Below are positions 13,243 to 26,438 of a DNA stretch of 64,000 nucleotides, in pieces. The translations under genes and the position numbers were made by a program. Positions within the stretch are counted from its first letter, which is position 1. Every line of letters begins with the position of its first letter. Under the pieces are notes generated by a model. The model was not told where the DNA came from, made no database searches, and was given only the letters and a program-made list of their open reading frames with translations. The stretch lies in assembly GCA_905250125.1 (NCBI GenBank), contig CAJNOL010000010.1, forward strand, positions 422,190 through 486,189, in the 5' to 3' direction. The stretch comes from Rotaria sordida. Taxonomy: Eukaryota; Rotifera; Eurotatoria; Philodinida; Philodinidae.

Positions 13243-14179
13243 TTAAAAACCATGTACAACATAATGATGGAAAGAAAGATGTTCAGCTGTTGGTCGACAA
13301 TTTGGTCGAACTCGTAAACATCGTTTCATTGCATCATAAACACCTGGTGAAACATTTGTATCAATTGGAAGATCACGATATAAATGTTTTAAATAATAAA
13401 TCTTGTCTAAATTGTTATTCAATGCACATAATGGACGAAAACCAGTTGTCATTTCATGAAGAAGAATACCTAATGACCATATATCACTTTTATAACCATA
13501 TTTAGGTGGAAGACCTGATGGTGATTTATGCATTTCTGGTGCACTATAATCAGGTGTTCCAGCCCATATACGTCGTTTAGCTGTTACCATACGAGGTAAT
13601 GTAAATGAAACACCTATAATTTAATAGATTAAAAAATCAAAAATAAACTTAACAAAAATTAATTTAACCTAAATCAATAATACGTATTTGTCCATCTGAT
13701 AAAACAATAAGATTTTCTGGTTTAAGATCTGAATGTACAATACGTGCACGATGTAAATATCTTACACCATCAACAAGTTGACGCCAAAGATGATGTACAA
13801 CTTGTGGTGATAATTGTGGTGTTGATGAATTAGGACATTTCGGTATATAATAACGAAGTGGTGTACCTTGTTCCATAGCAATAACACCGGACTGTTGTAC
13901 ATCATAATCAAATATACGTACAATATATGGATTAATTGCTTGTAAACGTAATAAATATTGAAGTTCTTTTTGAAAACTCTGTCGACGTGATATTGTTGAT
14001 GCTCGTACAGTAACATTTTGATGTTCTAAATCAATTATTTTTAAAGCCAAGGATTGTTTTGTAGTTGTATTATGTGCTGAATAGACTTTTGAATGAAGAC
14101 CAAAACCAAGCATACCATCAATTTTATATAAGCCACGCCGTAAATGTATATGACGTCCCGGTAACACAACATCACCCAT
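13243..14179 (-). CDS. MPS1/TTK-like protein kinase, kinase-domain-only (copy A)
   Basis: Two exons, 14179-13669 and 13613-13243; 293 residues. The start at 14179 aligns with the start of the neighbouring paralogue; an in-frame upstream ATG at 14257 is less likely. Essentially one kinase domain. It shows a glycine-rich loop with GFGLHS (about 25-30), lysine K47 in LALK, catalytic loop VHSDLKPEN (D151), metal site DLG (D169) instead of DFG, SAPEM, and a C-lobe WSLGILLHEMTTG. HSDLKP and the NPYIVRIFDY segment are MPS1/TTK features. TTK itself is a spindle-checkpoint kinase with a long N-terminal TPR region, and that region is absent here, so the role cannot be assumed. All three catalytic residues are kept, so it may be active. 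Tandem with copy B, same strand, about 500 bp apart. Confidence 0.85.
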
Positions 14180-14684
14180 GATGAGTTCTTTTATTTCTAT
14201 GTTCTTTTTTATCAACAATATGTCGACGGCTGCTCTGTCATTCGAACATATATACACTACTAAGAAGAACAGTTTCGTCTATCATGCATACAAATATTAA
14301 CGCGATGAAATAAATGAAAAAGTGAAATGAAGTATTGCGGCTAGCTCGTACATGTATGCATGCACAAAGAAAAAAGACAGTAAGTAAGAGAGCAATACCG
14401 GACAAAGGAAGAAGTGTAAGAGCTGAGCAATCATCAATTGAAGTTTATTTTGTATAAATGTGCTACTCTTGCTTCACATATATTGCATCATACTCAGGCA
14501 CATATAGATACATTGAGCATATATATCTATCAATCTATGACGAGCTAGTTAGTTACCCTAAGGAGATAGGTCATTTGAAATAACGAGAATATAAATTTTA
14601 AAAAAAATAAAGAGAAAAATAAATCAAAAAACATGACAAGAAAGAAAAGTTATATCTTCTTTTTTTTTTTTATTTGATTTAACG
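14180..14684. other. spacer between the two tandem kinase genes
   Basis: About 500 bases of AT-rich DNA with no gene. It should hold the promoter of copy A and the 3' end of copy B. Confidence 0.6.
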
Positions 14685-15637
14685 TCATCCTGCCAAGTAT
14701 CGATGATTTAATAACTGTTCGATATTTGGACGTCGACGAGGATTTGAACGTAAACAACGTTTAAGAATATCACGTAGATTTTTATCAGGATGATTAGGTA
14801 TGCTGATATTTCTTTGTAATTGCCCTAAAAAGCTTAATTTGGTTGCATTACTACCTAAACCATGTAAAGGTCGAACGCCAAATGCCATTTCATATAAAAT
14901 AACACCAAGTGCCCATATATCAGCTTTATAACCATATTTTGATTTAGAACTTAGACCAATTCGAGAATTAACCATTTCTGGAGATACATAATCTATTTTT
15001 AAATAAAAAAAAAAGATAAAAAGAGCAAATCTGTTTTATATTTTTATGTGGTTCATATTTATGAGAATTTACCTGGTGTTCCAGCAGCCGTATGTATATG
15101 ACTTGTAACATTTGGTGGTAATTGAAAACTTATACCCATGTCAATAAGTCTTAATGATGTTTCATCTGGACCAACTTGAATGAAATTTTCAGGTTTACAA
15201 TCACCATGTACAATTCCAATTCGATGTAAATAATAAATAGCTTCAACCATTTGTGACCAAAATCTATGAATAAGAAATGGCGGTATTGGTATTCTAGAAT
15301 GAACATGTTCCAATAAAGTATCACGAAATGTTTTACCAAGTTCCATAACAATTGTTCCATATTGATCATTATTATCATAATTAAATATACGAATAACATA
15401 TGGATTTAATGCTTGTAAATATAAAAGCATATCAATTTCTTTCCAAAATGATTGTCGACGAGATTCTGTTCCAGCTTTAGAATGGAATGATCCATGAGCA
15501 AGATTTGTTACTTTAATAGCTACTGATTGACCATTATCTAGATCATGACCACCATAAACAATACTATGAAGACCATGACCAATCTCGTCTTGAAGTGTAT
15601 AATGAACACCACGTACAACAATACGATTATTAAACAT
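14685..15637 (-). CDS. MPS1/TTK-like protein kinase, kinase-domain-only (copy B)
   Basis: Two exons, 15637-15073 and 14992-14685; 290 residues. It is a paralogue of copy A, with the intron at the same place and phase (just after the activation-loop DxG region in A; at AGTPG in B). Glycine loop GHGLHS (20-25), lysine K42 in VAIK, catalytic loop VHGDCKPEN (D146; Arg to Gly and Leu to Cys changes), DMG (D166) instead of DFG, SPEM, and ADIWALGVILYEMAFG. The C-terminus ends ...NHRYLAG. It lacks the N-terminal region of true TTK. The catalytic loop is more altered than in copy A, so it could be a weak or inactive kinase. Confidence 0.84.
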
Positions 15638-18078
15638 TATTGGATAATTTTAAATTAATTTAATTTTTAATGCCTAAATATTTTTCGCTATAATGCAAAA
15701 CATGATGATTTTAAAGCAGACGTTTATGCAAAATAAAATGTATATGTACTACAAAAGATAAATGTATAATAACCTTCAAGTCACAAGGTTGCTGGACTAT
15801 AAATTAGTGTGAAGGAAGGTTAAATGAAACAGGTTATAGGAATGTGTGTATATCGTCATATCTTCACGCATAAATATTCACCATATTGGCTCATTTCATG
15901 CTTGTTCTCTTATTTTCAATTATTCTACAATGAGAAGAATCATTTTCATGAAAAACAAGGTTGTCTCCATAGACTGTTTCTTTTTTATTTGACATCTATT
16001 TTCTTAACTGATGTAGTAGGTTTCAATGATAATAATTGAAAGCATAAATAAAACCTACTACTAATTGAAGTTTTATATAAAACTTGTTCAATGAATCTTT
16101 ACTTAATAAAATCGTCTTCGATCTTAATGATAGGACACATTTCTTCATTAAGATTAGATTTATCATTTGTAATAAGATGTCTATTCATGTACATATATAT
16201 ATACAGTATATTTAAAAAGTTCTAAAATTGATTTAATTTAAAAACAACAAGAAACATTCTTGTATTATTATAATTGATATCTACACATAGTTTATATATT
16301 CCATATCTTAAGCCTTGCTGTGTTAAATATATATGTATGGAAATATAGTAACACATTTTAGAACATCCTACATCTGTTGATTGAAAATCGAAGAATGAAA
16401 CAAAGTTATATTTTTTTGAAGGACAGATTGTCATCGAATATCTATTAACGTATAGGGTCGATTTACATTGATGATATTGTTTTCATGCACTATAGTTTTT
16501 GAATGTGCTCGTCAATCTAAATGTAAATAATTAGTCATTAATTACCAATGCTACTATACGTGAATGACATAGTGCTGAACCGAGTTTAATGAATGTAATA
16601 TTTCCTATTGAAATAAACTATGTTATAATCATATGTAATTGATTATGTCAAATACCATAAACTGTACATTTGAAATTTGAGTAGTTTTTGTTGATTTGTA
16701 AATTGACTATTTTGAATGACTTGATTTTTCATATTTTTTTATTTATAGATAAGTTATTCACATCTAGGATCATCATTAATGTATGAGTATTTATCATTAA
16801 AACAATGATTCTATTTAGAAACTGTATTAAGTAATTGAGTATTACTCACTATTAACTGTTGTCATAAGTATTAGATAAGACATAACCTTTCAGAATAAGA
16901 AATTTTATCATTGATTGATACTGGAATTTTCTGTCAATGTATATCGAATGATTTGAAATGTATTGCTATATGTCTATTCAAAAGCTTCACATAATAGAGT
17001 TTATGATATTTATGAATAGAGAACTGTATGGACTATATCCACGGACATCAATATTGAAAGAACAGCGATTCTTATCGTTATTTTAATTAACAGTGGTTCA
17101 AGAAATTTTTCGATACTCGAAATATATATATATACCTCTGGGCAAAAGTCTTTTCCCCTCTCTCTTCCTCATCAGTCTTTTTGTATATAAACCTCTTTAG
17201 TCTTAGGTGAATGGTAGTTACAAGGATGGCTGAAGTACTTTATTGTAGTGTAGAATATGATTGATGGTAATTTTCTTCAAGGAAGAACACACATCTTTCG
17301 ATATAATTGAGCAAGATTATAAGTGAGTTGGTTGACAAAATGTTTTACGATTGGGTTATCTCTTGTTTTTTGTATCTACTAACTGTTTCACTGGTTTGAA
17401 TCATTAGACTCTTTTCGTCGTCGTCGTCGTCGACTAATAGAACATTCATAAAATATCAAAGCAAAGGAGATAACCTAGTTATGAAATAGTCTCTCAACCA
17501 ACTCATTTGTAGTGTTGGCTGATTGTATTAAATGCTGTACATTTTTCATTGAAGCAGATCGTAATTAATCATAAATTACACTAAAATGGTATTTAAGCCA
17601 TACTTATAACCAATATTTCACTTGAGACCAATGGGCTTCGATACGAAAAGAATGAGAAAGAAGGGACGGAAAGACTTTGCCCAGCGGTATAGATATTCAA
17701 GTTTATCTTACTTTAAAAATGAATATTGATATAAACAGGAAAAGATTTGAATATCTCACAGACGAACTATCTTTAATTTAATTAATCATAATCTTATATT
17801 TACATGAACATCTATTCTTTTATATTAAATAATTTCAATTATCTTTTCAATTTCTTATTGTATTGTTCTTTTACAAAATACATATATATATATGAAATTA
17901 GAGGAACAATCAAATGGGCGGATATTAATGATTCTATTAAAGCTTTGAAAAGATATTGTTGTTGTATACCATCTTTTGTTCACATATGATATTTTCTTTT
18001 TAAATGGTTATTCATTCTTTGACATACACACAAACAATAAGCTCTTTTAAAAATATATATACATTAATGTAATAAAGT
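15638..18078. other. intergenic region upstream of kinase B
   Basis: 2.4 kb of AT-rich DNA with no supported gene. It contains a 553-bp palindromic transposon-like element (17135-17687). Confidence 0.6.
17135..17687. mobile_element. TA-flanked foldback MITE
   Basis: Ends read CCTCTGGGCAAAAGTCTTTT and, on the other strand, CCGCTGGGCAAAGTCTTTCC. Both are bordered by TA, as in Tc1/mariner target duplications. The similarity continues inward for most of both arms: GTGAGTTGGTTGA (17321) pairs with TCAACCAACTCATTT (17493), and GGTTATCTC (17357) pairs with GAGATAACC (17467). The whole element can thus fold into one long imperfect hairpin. The loop region holds a (GTC)n run at about 17416-17433. No transposase is encoded, so it is non-autonomous. 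Confidence 0.75.
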
Positions 18079-19190
18079 TCAACTCATCATATCGCCACGT
18101 TTTGGTTTATCATTAACTAAAATTAAATTCAATTAACTTACACTATTAATTATAATTTTCAAAAATATATTATATATACCTTTCCATAAATCACAAAATT
18201 CCCCATACATATCTTCTGGACAAATACAATTACCTGTAGTCTGATGGCATACACCGAGACCACATGGTTTACACATATATTGGCATATTCTTCCCCAACG
18301 ATTGGGTGGACAAGGCAAATCAAAATTGTCTTTTATTAATGTGCTAGTAGTTGTTGTTAAAATATCGATGGATGATCGTCTTAATAACATTACGAATGGT
18401 TTAGAAATCGTTGAACGAGATGAAATTAATGTAGTTGTTGTTATTGGTGTTGTTGTCGTTATTGGTGTTGTTGTCGTTATTGTTGTTGTTGTTGTTGTAT
18501 TCGACATATTCATTATACCATAATGATTGTTTACTGTAGTATTAATAATAACAGGACGAATAAGTTTATTTAATAAAAAAATTCCGAGACCAATAAGTAA
18601 TAATAAAAGAAGTGAGATAATACATGCACATATAGCTAAATTTTTATTTTCCAAATAAAAAAGAACAGGTGATGTGCTACGAGCAGTAGTTGTTGAACAA
18701 TTTTCATCATCATGCTCGTCTTTAGCATGATCATAAAAATTCTCATTAGAATGTGGAAGATCAGTTAAACTTTTTTGAACAATATCAATTGATTTAGAAG
18801 GATACTAAAAAAGATAAAAATCAATATTTTGAAAAGAAAAACAAAAAAACAACTTGTTTATTGTTAATCTGATAATAAACTTACATTTTCAAAATATTGA
18901 ATTGGATTATCATAAGTATTTGTAAATGTATTATCATAATGTTCGCAACTATTAATATACGATGATGATGTAGCTGATCCAATATCACCAGCTATTGCTA
19001 CATCATATAAAAGATTTTCACATATATTTATAGGTGGGAATTTTTTTAAACATGAATGAAATGGTCGATTTACAATTGATGAACGTGTTGCTGCTGTTGT
19101 TGTTGTTGTACGAGCATAAGTTCGATTGCTATATAATGTATGATGAGGAGGGTGACGAATATCAAGCGGTGTTGTTGCATGTGTTGTCAT
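18079..19190 (-). CDS. single-pass membrane protein with one EGF-like domain
   Basis: Three exons, 19190-18885, 18804-18180 and 18116-18079; 322 residues. There is no N-terminal signal peptide. The first ~160 residues are Thr-rich and polar, followed by a strong membrane helix (about 173-192: ICACIISLLLLLLIGLGIFL). Next comes a Thr-rich stalk with several TTTTPI repeats, probably O-glycosylated. The C-terminal EGF-like module has eight cysteines in the pattern CPPNRWGRICQYMC-KPC-GLGVC-NCICP-YGEFC, like the MEGF/SREC type. This suggests a type II topology with the EGF module outside the cell. The short last exon adds a basic tail. I do not recognise an orthologue; many rotifer proteins have this architecture, so ligand and role are unknown. 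Confidence 0.75.
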
Positions 19191-22100
19191 TTGTGTGTGG
19201 TTGAATGAATGCTTTGTATACTGTTAAAAAAAATAGGAGAAGAGAGAAAAGATGGCGAGTTCAAGCGACGAAATAAAATTGAAACGATTATGTAATTTTG
19301 ACGTGTTTTAGATTTTATACGTAAAACGACAGTAGGTGATGAATAATAGTACCTTGAATAGACGTATAGTAAATGTAGAAATAGCAAAAAATTGAAGTGG
19401 ACTATTTAGCCAGCAGCGAAAATTTACAGTTTTTGATCATCTTCTTATTCTTACAAAATGGGTTATACGTATTAAATTGCCTATATTTTATATATGTATG
19501 TTAGCATAGTAAAAATGTATATATTTATGTGTAGCCCTCTCTTTCTCTCTCTTTCTCTCTATGTCTCTTTCTTCTGTCTTTTTCTCGCGTCTTTACTTCA
19601 TTTTTTATTTAAACCTTTTCTCTTGTATGTTACTATTTTTCATACAAAAGAAAACAACATATGAAGTAGACTTTATGTATACTTTTTAAAAATTGAACAA
19701 CGATGTCTTTCTATCTTAAAATTCGTACTAACACACTTGACTGGACAGACGCCTAGAATATTCATTTCTAACTGTCAAGTGTTAATAAAGCTTTATGTGT
19801 GTGTATGTATATATATATATATACAAGATGTCTTACTATGTTAAAACTGAAGATGTAGAAAAAGAAAATGAAGAAGAAGAAGGACGAAGGAGACTAATAA
19901 GTATAATCGCATGAAAGATATTTACAGTTCCGATTAAATATTCTAGATGTTTATTTAACTATGGCTTCGAAAGGAGAAGAAAAAAAAATGTCTTTCAAGG
20001 AGAATATTTATTTTAAGATAGACGAACTAACTATGTGCACAATTAACGATGGCACTTTTTTTTTCTTTTATTCTCGTTTTGTTAATTTTAACCGCATACA
20101 ATTGTCTCGGACCCACACACATCTAATGTATTGTTACACGAGAGTGTATGTTACATGACGATAGTGTCGGTGGTGGTGGTGACGACGACAATGTATTCTT
20201 GATAAATAAGATTCAAATGTTCTTTAAATTTCTTTTGTTTGACAATACTTCATAATGATGGTAGTGTGCACTTTTTTTTCTCATGCTTCTTCCACTATAC
20301 TTGCCACTTAGAATAGATTCGATCAGAAAATGAATAAGAACATGGTAGACCCTAGGGTATCCTAGTATGTAAGAATGTATATATACCTTGAACTCGTTTG
20401 TGTAGCAGAGCTTCAGCTCCACCCGTTGTCATTCGCGCATAGATTTATATTTTATAATATGCCTGTGATGTAGGCGTAATCCTTTTACAAATGAGTTTTT
20501 TTTTCTTTTTTTTTTCTCTTCACTTCTCTTTTTTAATGACAATGATATCAAGAAGAACAAAACCTACCATTCATTTATATGTGCCGCGATGATAATCTAC
20601 AATTAAACGTGAACAAACGCCTTCGACTGTATACATGTATATAGATATGTATTATATGTTATACATATAAAGATACTTTTACGCGTGCGTTCGCGTGTCG
20701 TGATATGTTAATACTATATGACACATACACATATATACGTAGCTTGATAAAAGGGATAGTTGATGGTCATGATCCGGATGAAGAGAAGAAAGAAAAAAAA
20801 AACTCCATTACACTTTTTCATCAATATAAGTAAACGACAAGAGTCAATCTTCTCTGATCACTCCTAAAATTCCATTCATGATTTCTAATCTTAAATATAC
20901 ACATATGTACGTATATGTTTTATTGTAGATCAAAAAGAAATGTTTGTTACAATCGAGCAAATTTAATATTTTATCAAAAATGAACTATGGTCATCTCATG
21001 ATGCGATGTGTATAATTATTTCTTTTTCTTCTCTATGATCATAAGTTTCGAGAAAAGAAATAATTGTTGATCGTTAAATGAAATATGAATGATTCTATAG
21101 ATCAGTATTAAGTTGAATCAATTATTCTTTTATATACTTGTAAGATTTCATGAACAATAACTTTATCAAGTAGAGATTATAATAAATGACTCGTTGAGTA
21201 TGACTGAGAGAGAGATCATTCTTTCTTTTTTTTGTTTTCTTAGGCTTTATTCTATATAAAATAATGAAATCTTGTTATTTTCATATTTATATGCAGTAAA
21301 AGAGAAAAGATTTTTGTTTCAATTTATTACATTAATAAAAAAATCTTGTAATTATTGATGATCAATTACGTTTTTGTTTTTTGAATGGTATTGATCAATA
21401 GAATTCATTGTTTATTGTTTTCTATTTGGATTAACTAGTGGGATTTTCAAAGTTAGATAATGTTGAACATCAATGCAGTGTTATGTAACATGAGTTAAAA
21501 TTGGATTACTTAAATTGTTGTATTACAGTCTATTATGAATGTGAAAATACATAAAAATCCTAAAATACATAATGAATATAATGAATTCATTTGAGACGAA
21601 ATCACGCAACAATCAGTCTTTTTTTACAAAGCTAATGAAAAGTTAAGACGTTGAAAAAAGATTATATTTTATGTTAAAACAAATGTAGCAAAATTGGGAA
21701 TATTATTTAAATCAATTCAACAAAATGAATTTTAAATTTCTCTCCACAAGTAATTAGCGTTTTATCTAGCGTGGGAGTCGCAAGGATAGCGCCATCCAAA
21801 AATTGGATTGGCTCTCTCCGAATTTACAGTTGTTGTATCATGTACTATATGTTTGTGTTCGCAAAATTAGATGTTCGCCCTCTCAGCATTATAAATTATC
21901 CTATCGGAAGAGAAAATCTGAACAAAACACAGCATGCAATGAATCTTTTTGCATATAACTTCTCATGAATGAAATCAACTATTTTATAATGAATGTTGAA
22001 ATGACATCATCAAGAATATCAGAAGTCATCATCGAAGAAACATAAGCTTAATAATCTGATTTCAACGATCATTTCGTGTAGTAAATCTTATGGTTTTATC

Positions 22101-23950
22101 GATTTGGATCAAATGATCATCATAAATGTCATCCGTTTTAATCAATCATTATTAATAAGAGGATTATAAAAGAAATAATTGTCATAATGTTATATCATTA
22201 GTGTTATGTTTTTCAAATAAGAGAAACATTATTGAATGATGATAAATAAAGTAAGACAACTTTATATCAACTACTATAAAACTATAAGTAAAGTGATGGA
22301 AAATACTTTAATAACAATGTATTATTGACTTTTTTCTCTATAATTTTAAGCACATAGCTCAAATCCAGATAGTGTTTTTAATAGTCAATGGAGTTTTTTA
22401 TTTCCAAGACCTTCTCTTTAAAAAGTTAAAAGTATGACAACAACCGTAGAAAAAGCAAAATTTATCAAAAAATTGACGAAAAAAAACTCCTTTCTTTTGG
22501 TTTTCGTGATACTTTTAACTTTTTAACAAAAATCGTAGAAAATGTGGAGACCTTTCATTTGTGCTCTTTGAAATGGCGTGGTTAAAAAAATAGTTCCAAC
22601 AAAGTCTCTTGAAACCTAAAAACTATTGTATTCGGTTATTTAGAAACTTTTTCATCATAGTTCATCTATGAAATCTTGCTATAAAATGCATTAGATAGAA
22701 AACTTCATTGGCTATTAAAATTACCATATGCGTTTGAGCTAATTGCTTAATATTCTAGAGCAAAAAATTAACAATATGTTGTGATTAAACTTATTTCCAT
22801 CATATTATATGAAAGTAATTAGAAATAATCTTCGAATGAATGATTTCAATAGAAAAATATGAATTAAAAATCTTTTAATGAATAATATTGATTATTTTTA
22901 TAATTATCATATATAGAATAACTTCAAATTTCATTCTAGAAGAATCTTGTTTGAGTATAAATGTAGAAAGAATAAAATAAAAATAAAAATAAAAATAGTA
23001 TTTCTTATTAACTTTTGTAGAAATCGACATTTCTATTCGTATAATTTTTAAGATAGATGATTCAATAGCAAATCTTCTGTTTCTTTGTTAAGTCTTTTCC
23101 GAATAGAATTCGGATCAGAACCTTTATCATCGTAATAAAATGTATTGAAAACTATTACTTCTTTATCGCATAATATAATGAACTGAATGAACTTTCGAAA
23201 ATATTCTCCTTGACAAAAATAAATACTTTGTTTTTCCTCATAGCTAGAAAGAAATTTTCAATTATGCAGCGTAAGTAGTATTACTTGGTCAAAATTTTCT
23301 ACTAAAATTATTGGCTTAAACATTATTATTCAATATTAAGTCGAAAGTCACGAATTCACTTTTTTTTTCTATTAACAGGAAATTCATGTTTCTACATTAT
23401 TAAAAAAAGTCGTCGTCAAAAGTCATTCGGAATAGTTTCATTTCATTTATTTTGCATATTAATAATTAAATGAGATGTCCAACAGAACTCTTACTGAGCG
23501 TCAGCAATTACAAAATATACATCCTTTTATGTGGAACTTTTTTTTTTAAAATTTATTAAAAAAATAAAGCTTATGACATTCTACGACTGATATTTCTTAA
23601 TATTAAATTGATCTCTCTCTCTTCTCTCGTACTGTGTGACATCTACTCAAATTTAGTTTCATTTGCATTAAGCTTCCAGATATTATCAGATGTCGTATGT
23701 AATCAAGAAAAATGAAGAATATCATAGAAGAAATCGCTACTTGCAATGTGAATCTATAAGAAAATTCTAGCGACAGTCGGTTATTTTAGTCCAAATTTAC
23801 TCTAACGTTGTCTCGAGAGAGAAAAAAAAAGTCGAGCTATAATTCTCACCTTGGATCTTTTTTTTTGTTCATTTTAATTTTAACAACTTTATTTTATAAA
23901 TTAAATTTTCAATATTTAGATTTATTTTTTTATTTAATCTGTGATAATTA
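19191..23950. other. large intergenic region
   Basis: 4.8 kb with no supported gene. Contents include CT-rich and TA-rich simple repeats (about 19540-19580, 19807-19822), a small GGT/GAC triplet run near 20170-20190, and a 397-bp inverted-repeat element (22350-22746). A 54-base stretch near 21823-21876 weakly resembles the complement of about 28429-28482 in a CDC27 intron, which hints at a dispersed repeat. Confidence 0.55.
22350..22746. mobile_element. TTAA-flanked inverted-repeat MITE
   Basis: The left end GCACATAGCTCAAAT pairs with the right end GTTTGAGCTAATTGC, and the arms continue inward: TTTTTAATAGTCAATGGAGTTTT faces AAAACTTCATTGGCTATTAAAA. Both ends abut TTAA (22346-22349 and 22747-22750), the target duplicated by piggyBac-like elements. 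A second, internal 16-base palindrome (AAAAAGTTAAAAGTAT and its complement) lies near 22420-22524. No coding capacity. Assignment to piggyBac rests only on TTAA and is tentative in such AT-rich DNA. Confidence 0.6.
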
Positions 23951-26438
23951 ATGAACAATAATAAAAGTTTATTATTAACATATATATTTTCATTAACTGG
24001 TGGTTTTTATGGTTTACATCATCTTTATTTAGGTCGTACTCAACATGCTTTATTATGGATAACAACATTTGGTGGATTTGGTATTGGTTTTATTTATGAA
24101 TTATTATTTTTAATAAAAACTTATGTTTATGAAGCAAATAATGATTATTTAATACTTAATGAATATAGATTAAAAATGATAGAAAAAAAATCACCTAGTT
24201 TTGAAATTTCAAGATTATGTGGTAAGAAAATGAAATCATATTACAAAAAAAAGAATGACTATTATTCAATTATTCAAAATTTAAGTATAATATTTTGAAT
24301 AATTTAAAAGTTTTAAAATAGTCAAAATTGAACTAACGAAAAAATCTATTAGCGAAACATTGAAATATTCTTTTGTTTTTTTTTTCAAAAATTTAAATTG
24401 TTTCAATGCGGTCGAGGATAGATACATATCTATTTTTCAAAAAAAAAAAATCATATGAAAGTATTTATTTTATTATTGTTTGTTTTTCTTTTGTGTATTC
24501 TTAAGGACAATATCTTACAGCTGTTTTTTATGGTTTTATTACTTATTATGCTTTTCCTGAGATATGGCATGAAAATTTTTGTTTATCATTATTTATTGGA
24601 TGTTGTAGTACTATTGCTATTGCACTTGGTTAGACAAATTCAACTTCGATAAATTATAATCTTTTTTGGTTTTTTTTTTTTGGTTTTATTAGGTACACAA
24701 ATAACGGGTACACTTGGGCCACGACAATGTTCATTTATTTGGCCATTATTAGGTGCAATATGTGGTATGCCTTTTTTAATATGGCGTATTAATTCAATAC
24801 CATCATTTAATATCGCAGCATTGTTTTCTTGTTGGATTTTTCAACGTAAAATTCAATGGAATCGAGAATATTTTTCAAATATATTAATAACAAAATCATC
24901 TGATCATCATCAATTTTTAATATCATCAAAAAAAATAAAACGGAAACGATATGATATTATTAAACGTTGTCTTATATTTGGATTTGGTACAATCATTTTT
25001 AGTACAATATTTACATCGGCTATCTATCAAAATTTACAAGTTGATATAAAAGGTCAACATATTAAATTAAAAGATGTTTTAAATGATTTTTTTAAATCAC
25101 AAGAATTTATATTAATACGTGAAAAATTATCAATTATTATAAGACAATTATGGGCGTTTTATTCGCATTATGGTTTTAAAGGATTATGGATGATATTGGA
25201 TTTTGAAAAAAATGAAAAACAAGCATTTGAGGTAGAATAAGAGAGATTCAGCTTTTTCTATACAGGACCAATCAATTGAGAATGATTCAATATCAAAATC
25301 ATTAGAATGTAATAAAATAGATATACAGAATCTATCAATGTGCGCTAATACATAACAGAGGAAATGTTTTTTTTTCTAACTGAGAAATTCGAACAAAAGG
25401 AATATTTCTTTACTAGTAGTTCGAGCAATAAGCTTCATGCATAGCTTCTATCTGTCACTTACTTCGAATATGTGAATAAAAAAGAGAGCTCAACTTTTCC
25501 TTTATTTTGATAGTAGAAGAAATTTTTTTAAAGAGTTTATTTCCGTTTAGAGTAATATTTTAATTATAATTTTACAATCACACCATTTTATTTAGAATTA
25601 AATTTTATATCCGGTGACATTGTGATAAACATCTCATATGTCTAGCCTACCTCTTGAAACACGTGATTTTCTGAAGAACATGTAAAAACATCACCTGTTG
25701 TTAGTTTCATATTGTTTCTTCCGAAACAATAGCGCTTGTAACCTTGACAGGGACGTAACAACATAAGATACAAAATTCTCAATCTATTAATACTAAATAT
25801 TTTACTTTTAGTACCAGATGTAAGGGACATATGCTTTGATAAATAGACAGATATTTCCGTAAAACACAAGATCTTAGTTTGATAATTGAATAGATGGTGA
25901 CTTTTTAGATTTCATGCTGATAAGAAAAACAAACGTTGAACATAAAAAAAATTCTTTATCAAATGAACCTAAAATCAAGTCTTTAAATCCATCAGGAAAT
26001 GTTCTACAAACGAAAAAAAACATTTTGACCTGTTCACTTGTTATAAATTTAAATATTGGATAAATAAGTTTCTTTTATCCTCTTAAAACTAATAAGATAA
26101 ACTGTTTGGAAATCTAGTTACTGTTTTATAAATCTTTTTGCATGATTTTTATTTTTCTTGTTTCGTAGATACTTAATCTCAGCAATGTTGCTTCTCAAAG
26201 AGAAATTGAATCTCAATGTCGAACATTATCACGTAAATGGCATCCAGATAGATATCGAGTAAATATATTTTTCTATGAATTTATTCAAATATTTAGATTA
26301 TTTTATGTATAGGATCTTGAACAAAAACAAAATGCTGAAATTATATTTATGAATATACAACAAGCATGTAATCATTTATCTAATGAACGTAAACGACGTC
26401 AGTTAATCAATACACAAAAACATACAGATTCAAATTGA
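23951..26438 (+). CDS. DNAJC22: DnaJ homolog subfamily C member 22
   Basis: Multipass membrane protein with a C-terminal J domain, the orthologue of vertebrate DNAJC22 and Drosophila wurst, which is linked to clathrin-mediated endocytosis. Five exons: 23951-24221, 24506-24628, 24693-25231, 26169-26258, 26313-26438; 382 residues, close to the family length. The N-terminal TM2-like segment has GGFYGLHHLYLGRTQHALLW, nearly identical in pattern to the human protein. Several further membrane segments follow in exons 2 and 3 (TGTLGPRQCSFIWPLLGAICG). The J domain begins at about residue 310 with the intact HPD motif (336-338) needed to stimulate Hsp70. Intron 3 is long (937 bp) and carries no gene. 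CDC27 starts 359 bp downstream on the same strand. Confidence 0.93.

Noticed and set aside
18302..18523. Plus-strand valine-rich open frame
   Set aside because: Complement of the Thr-rich stalk of the EGF membrane protein.
21771..21968. 65-codon open frame that looks partly like the one at 28338-28541
   Set aside because: Resemblance is limited to about 54 non-coding bases on opposite strands; more likely a dispersed repeat than a protein family.
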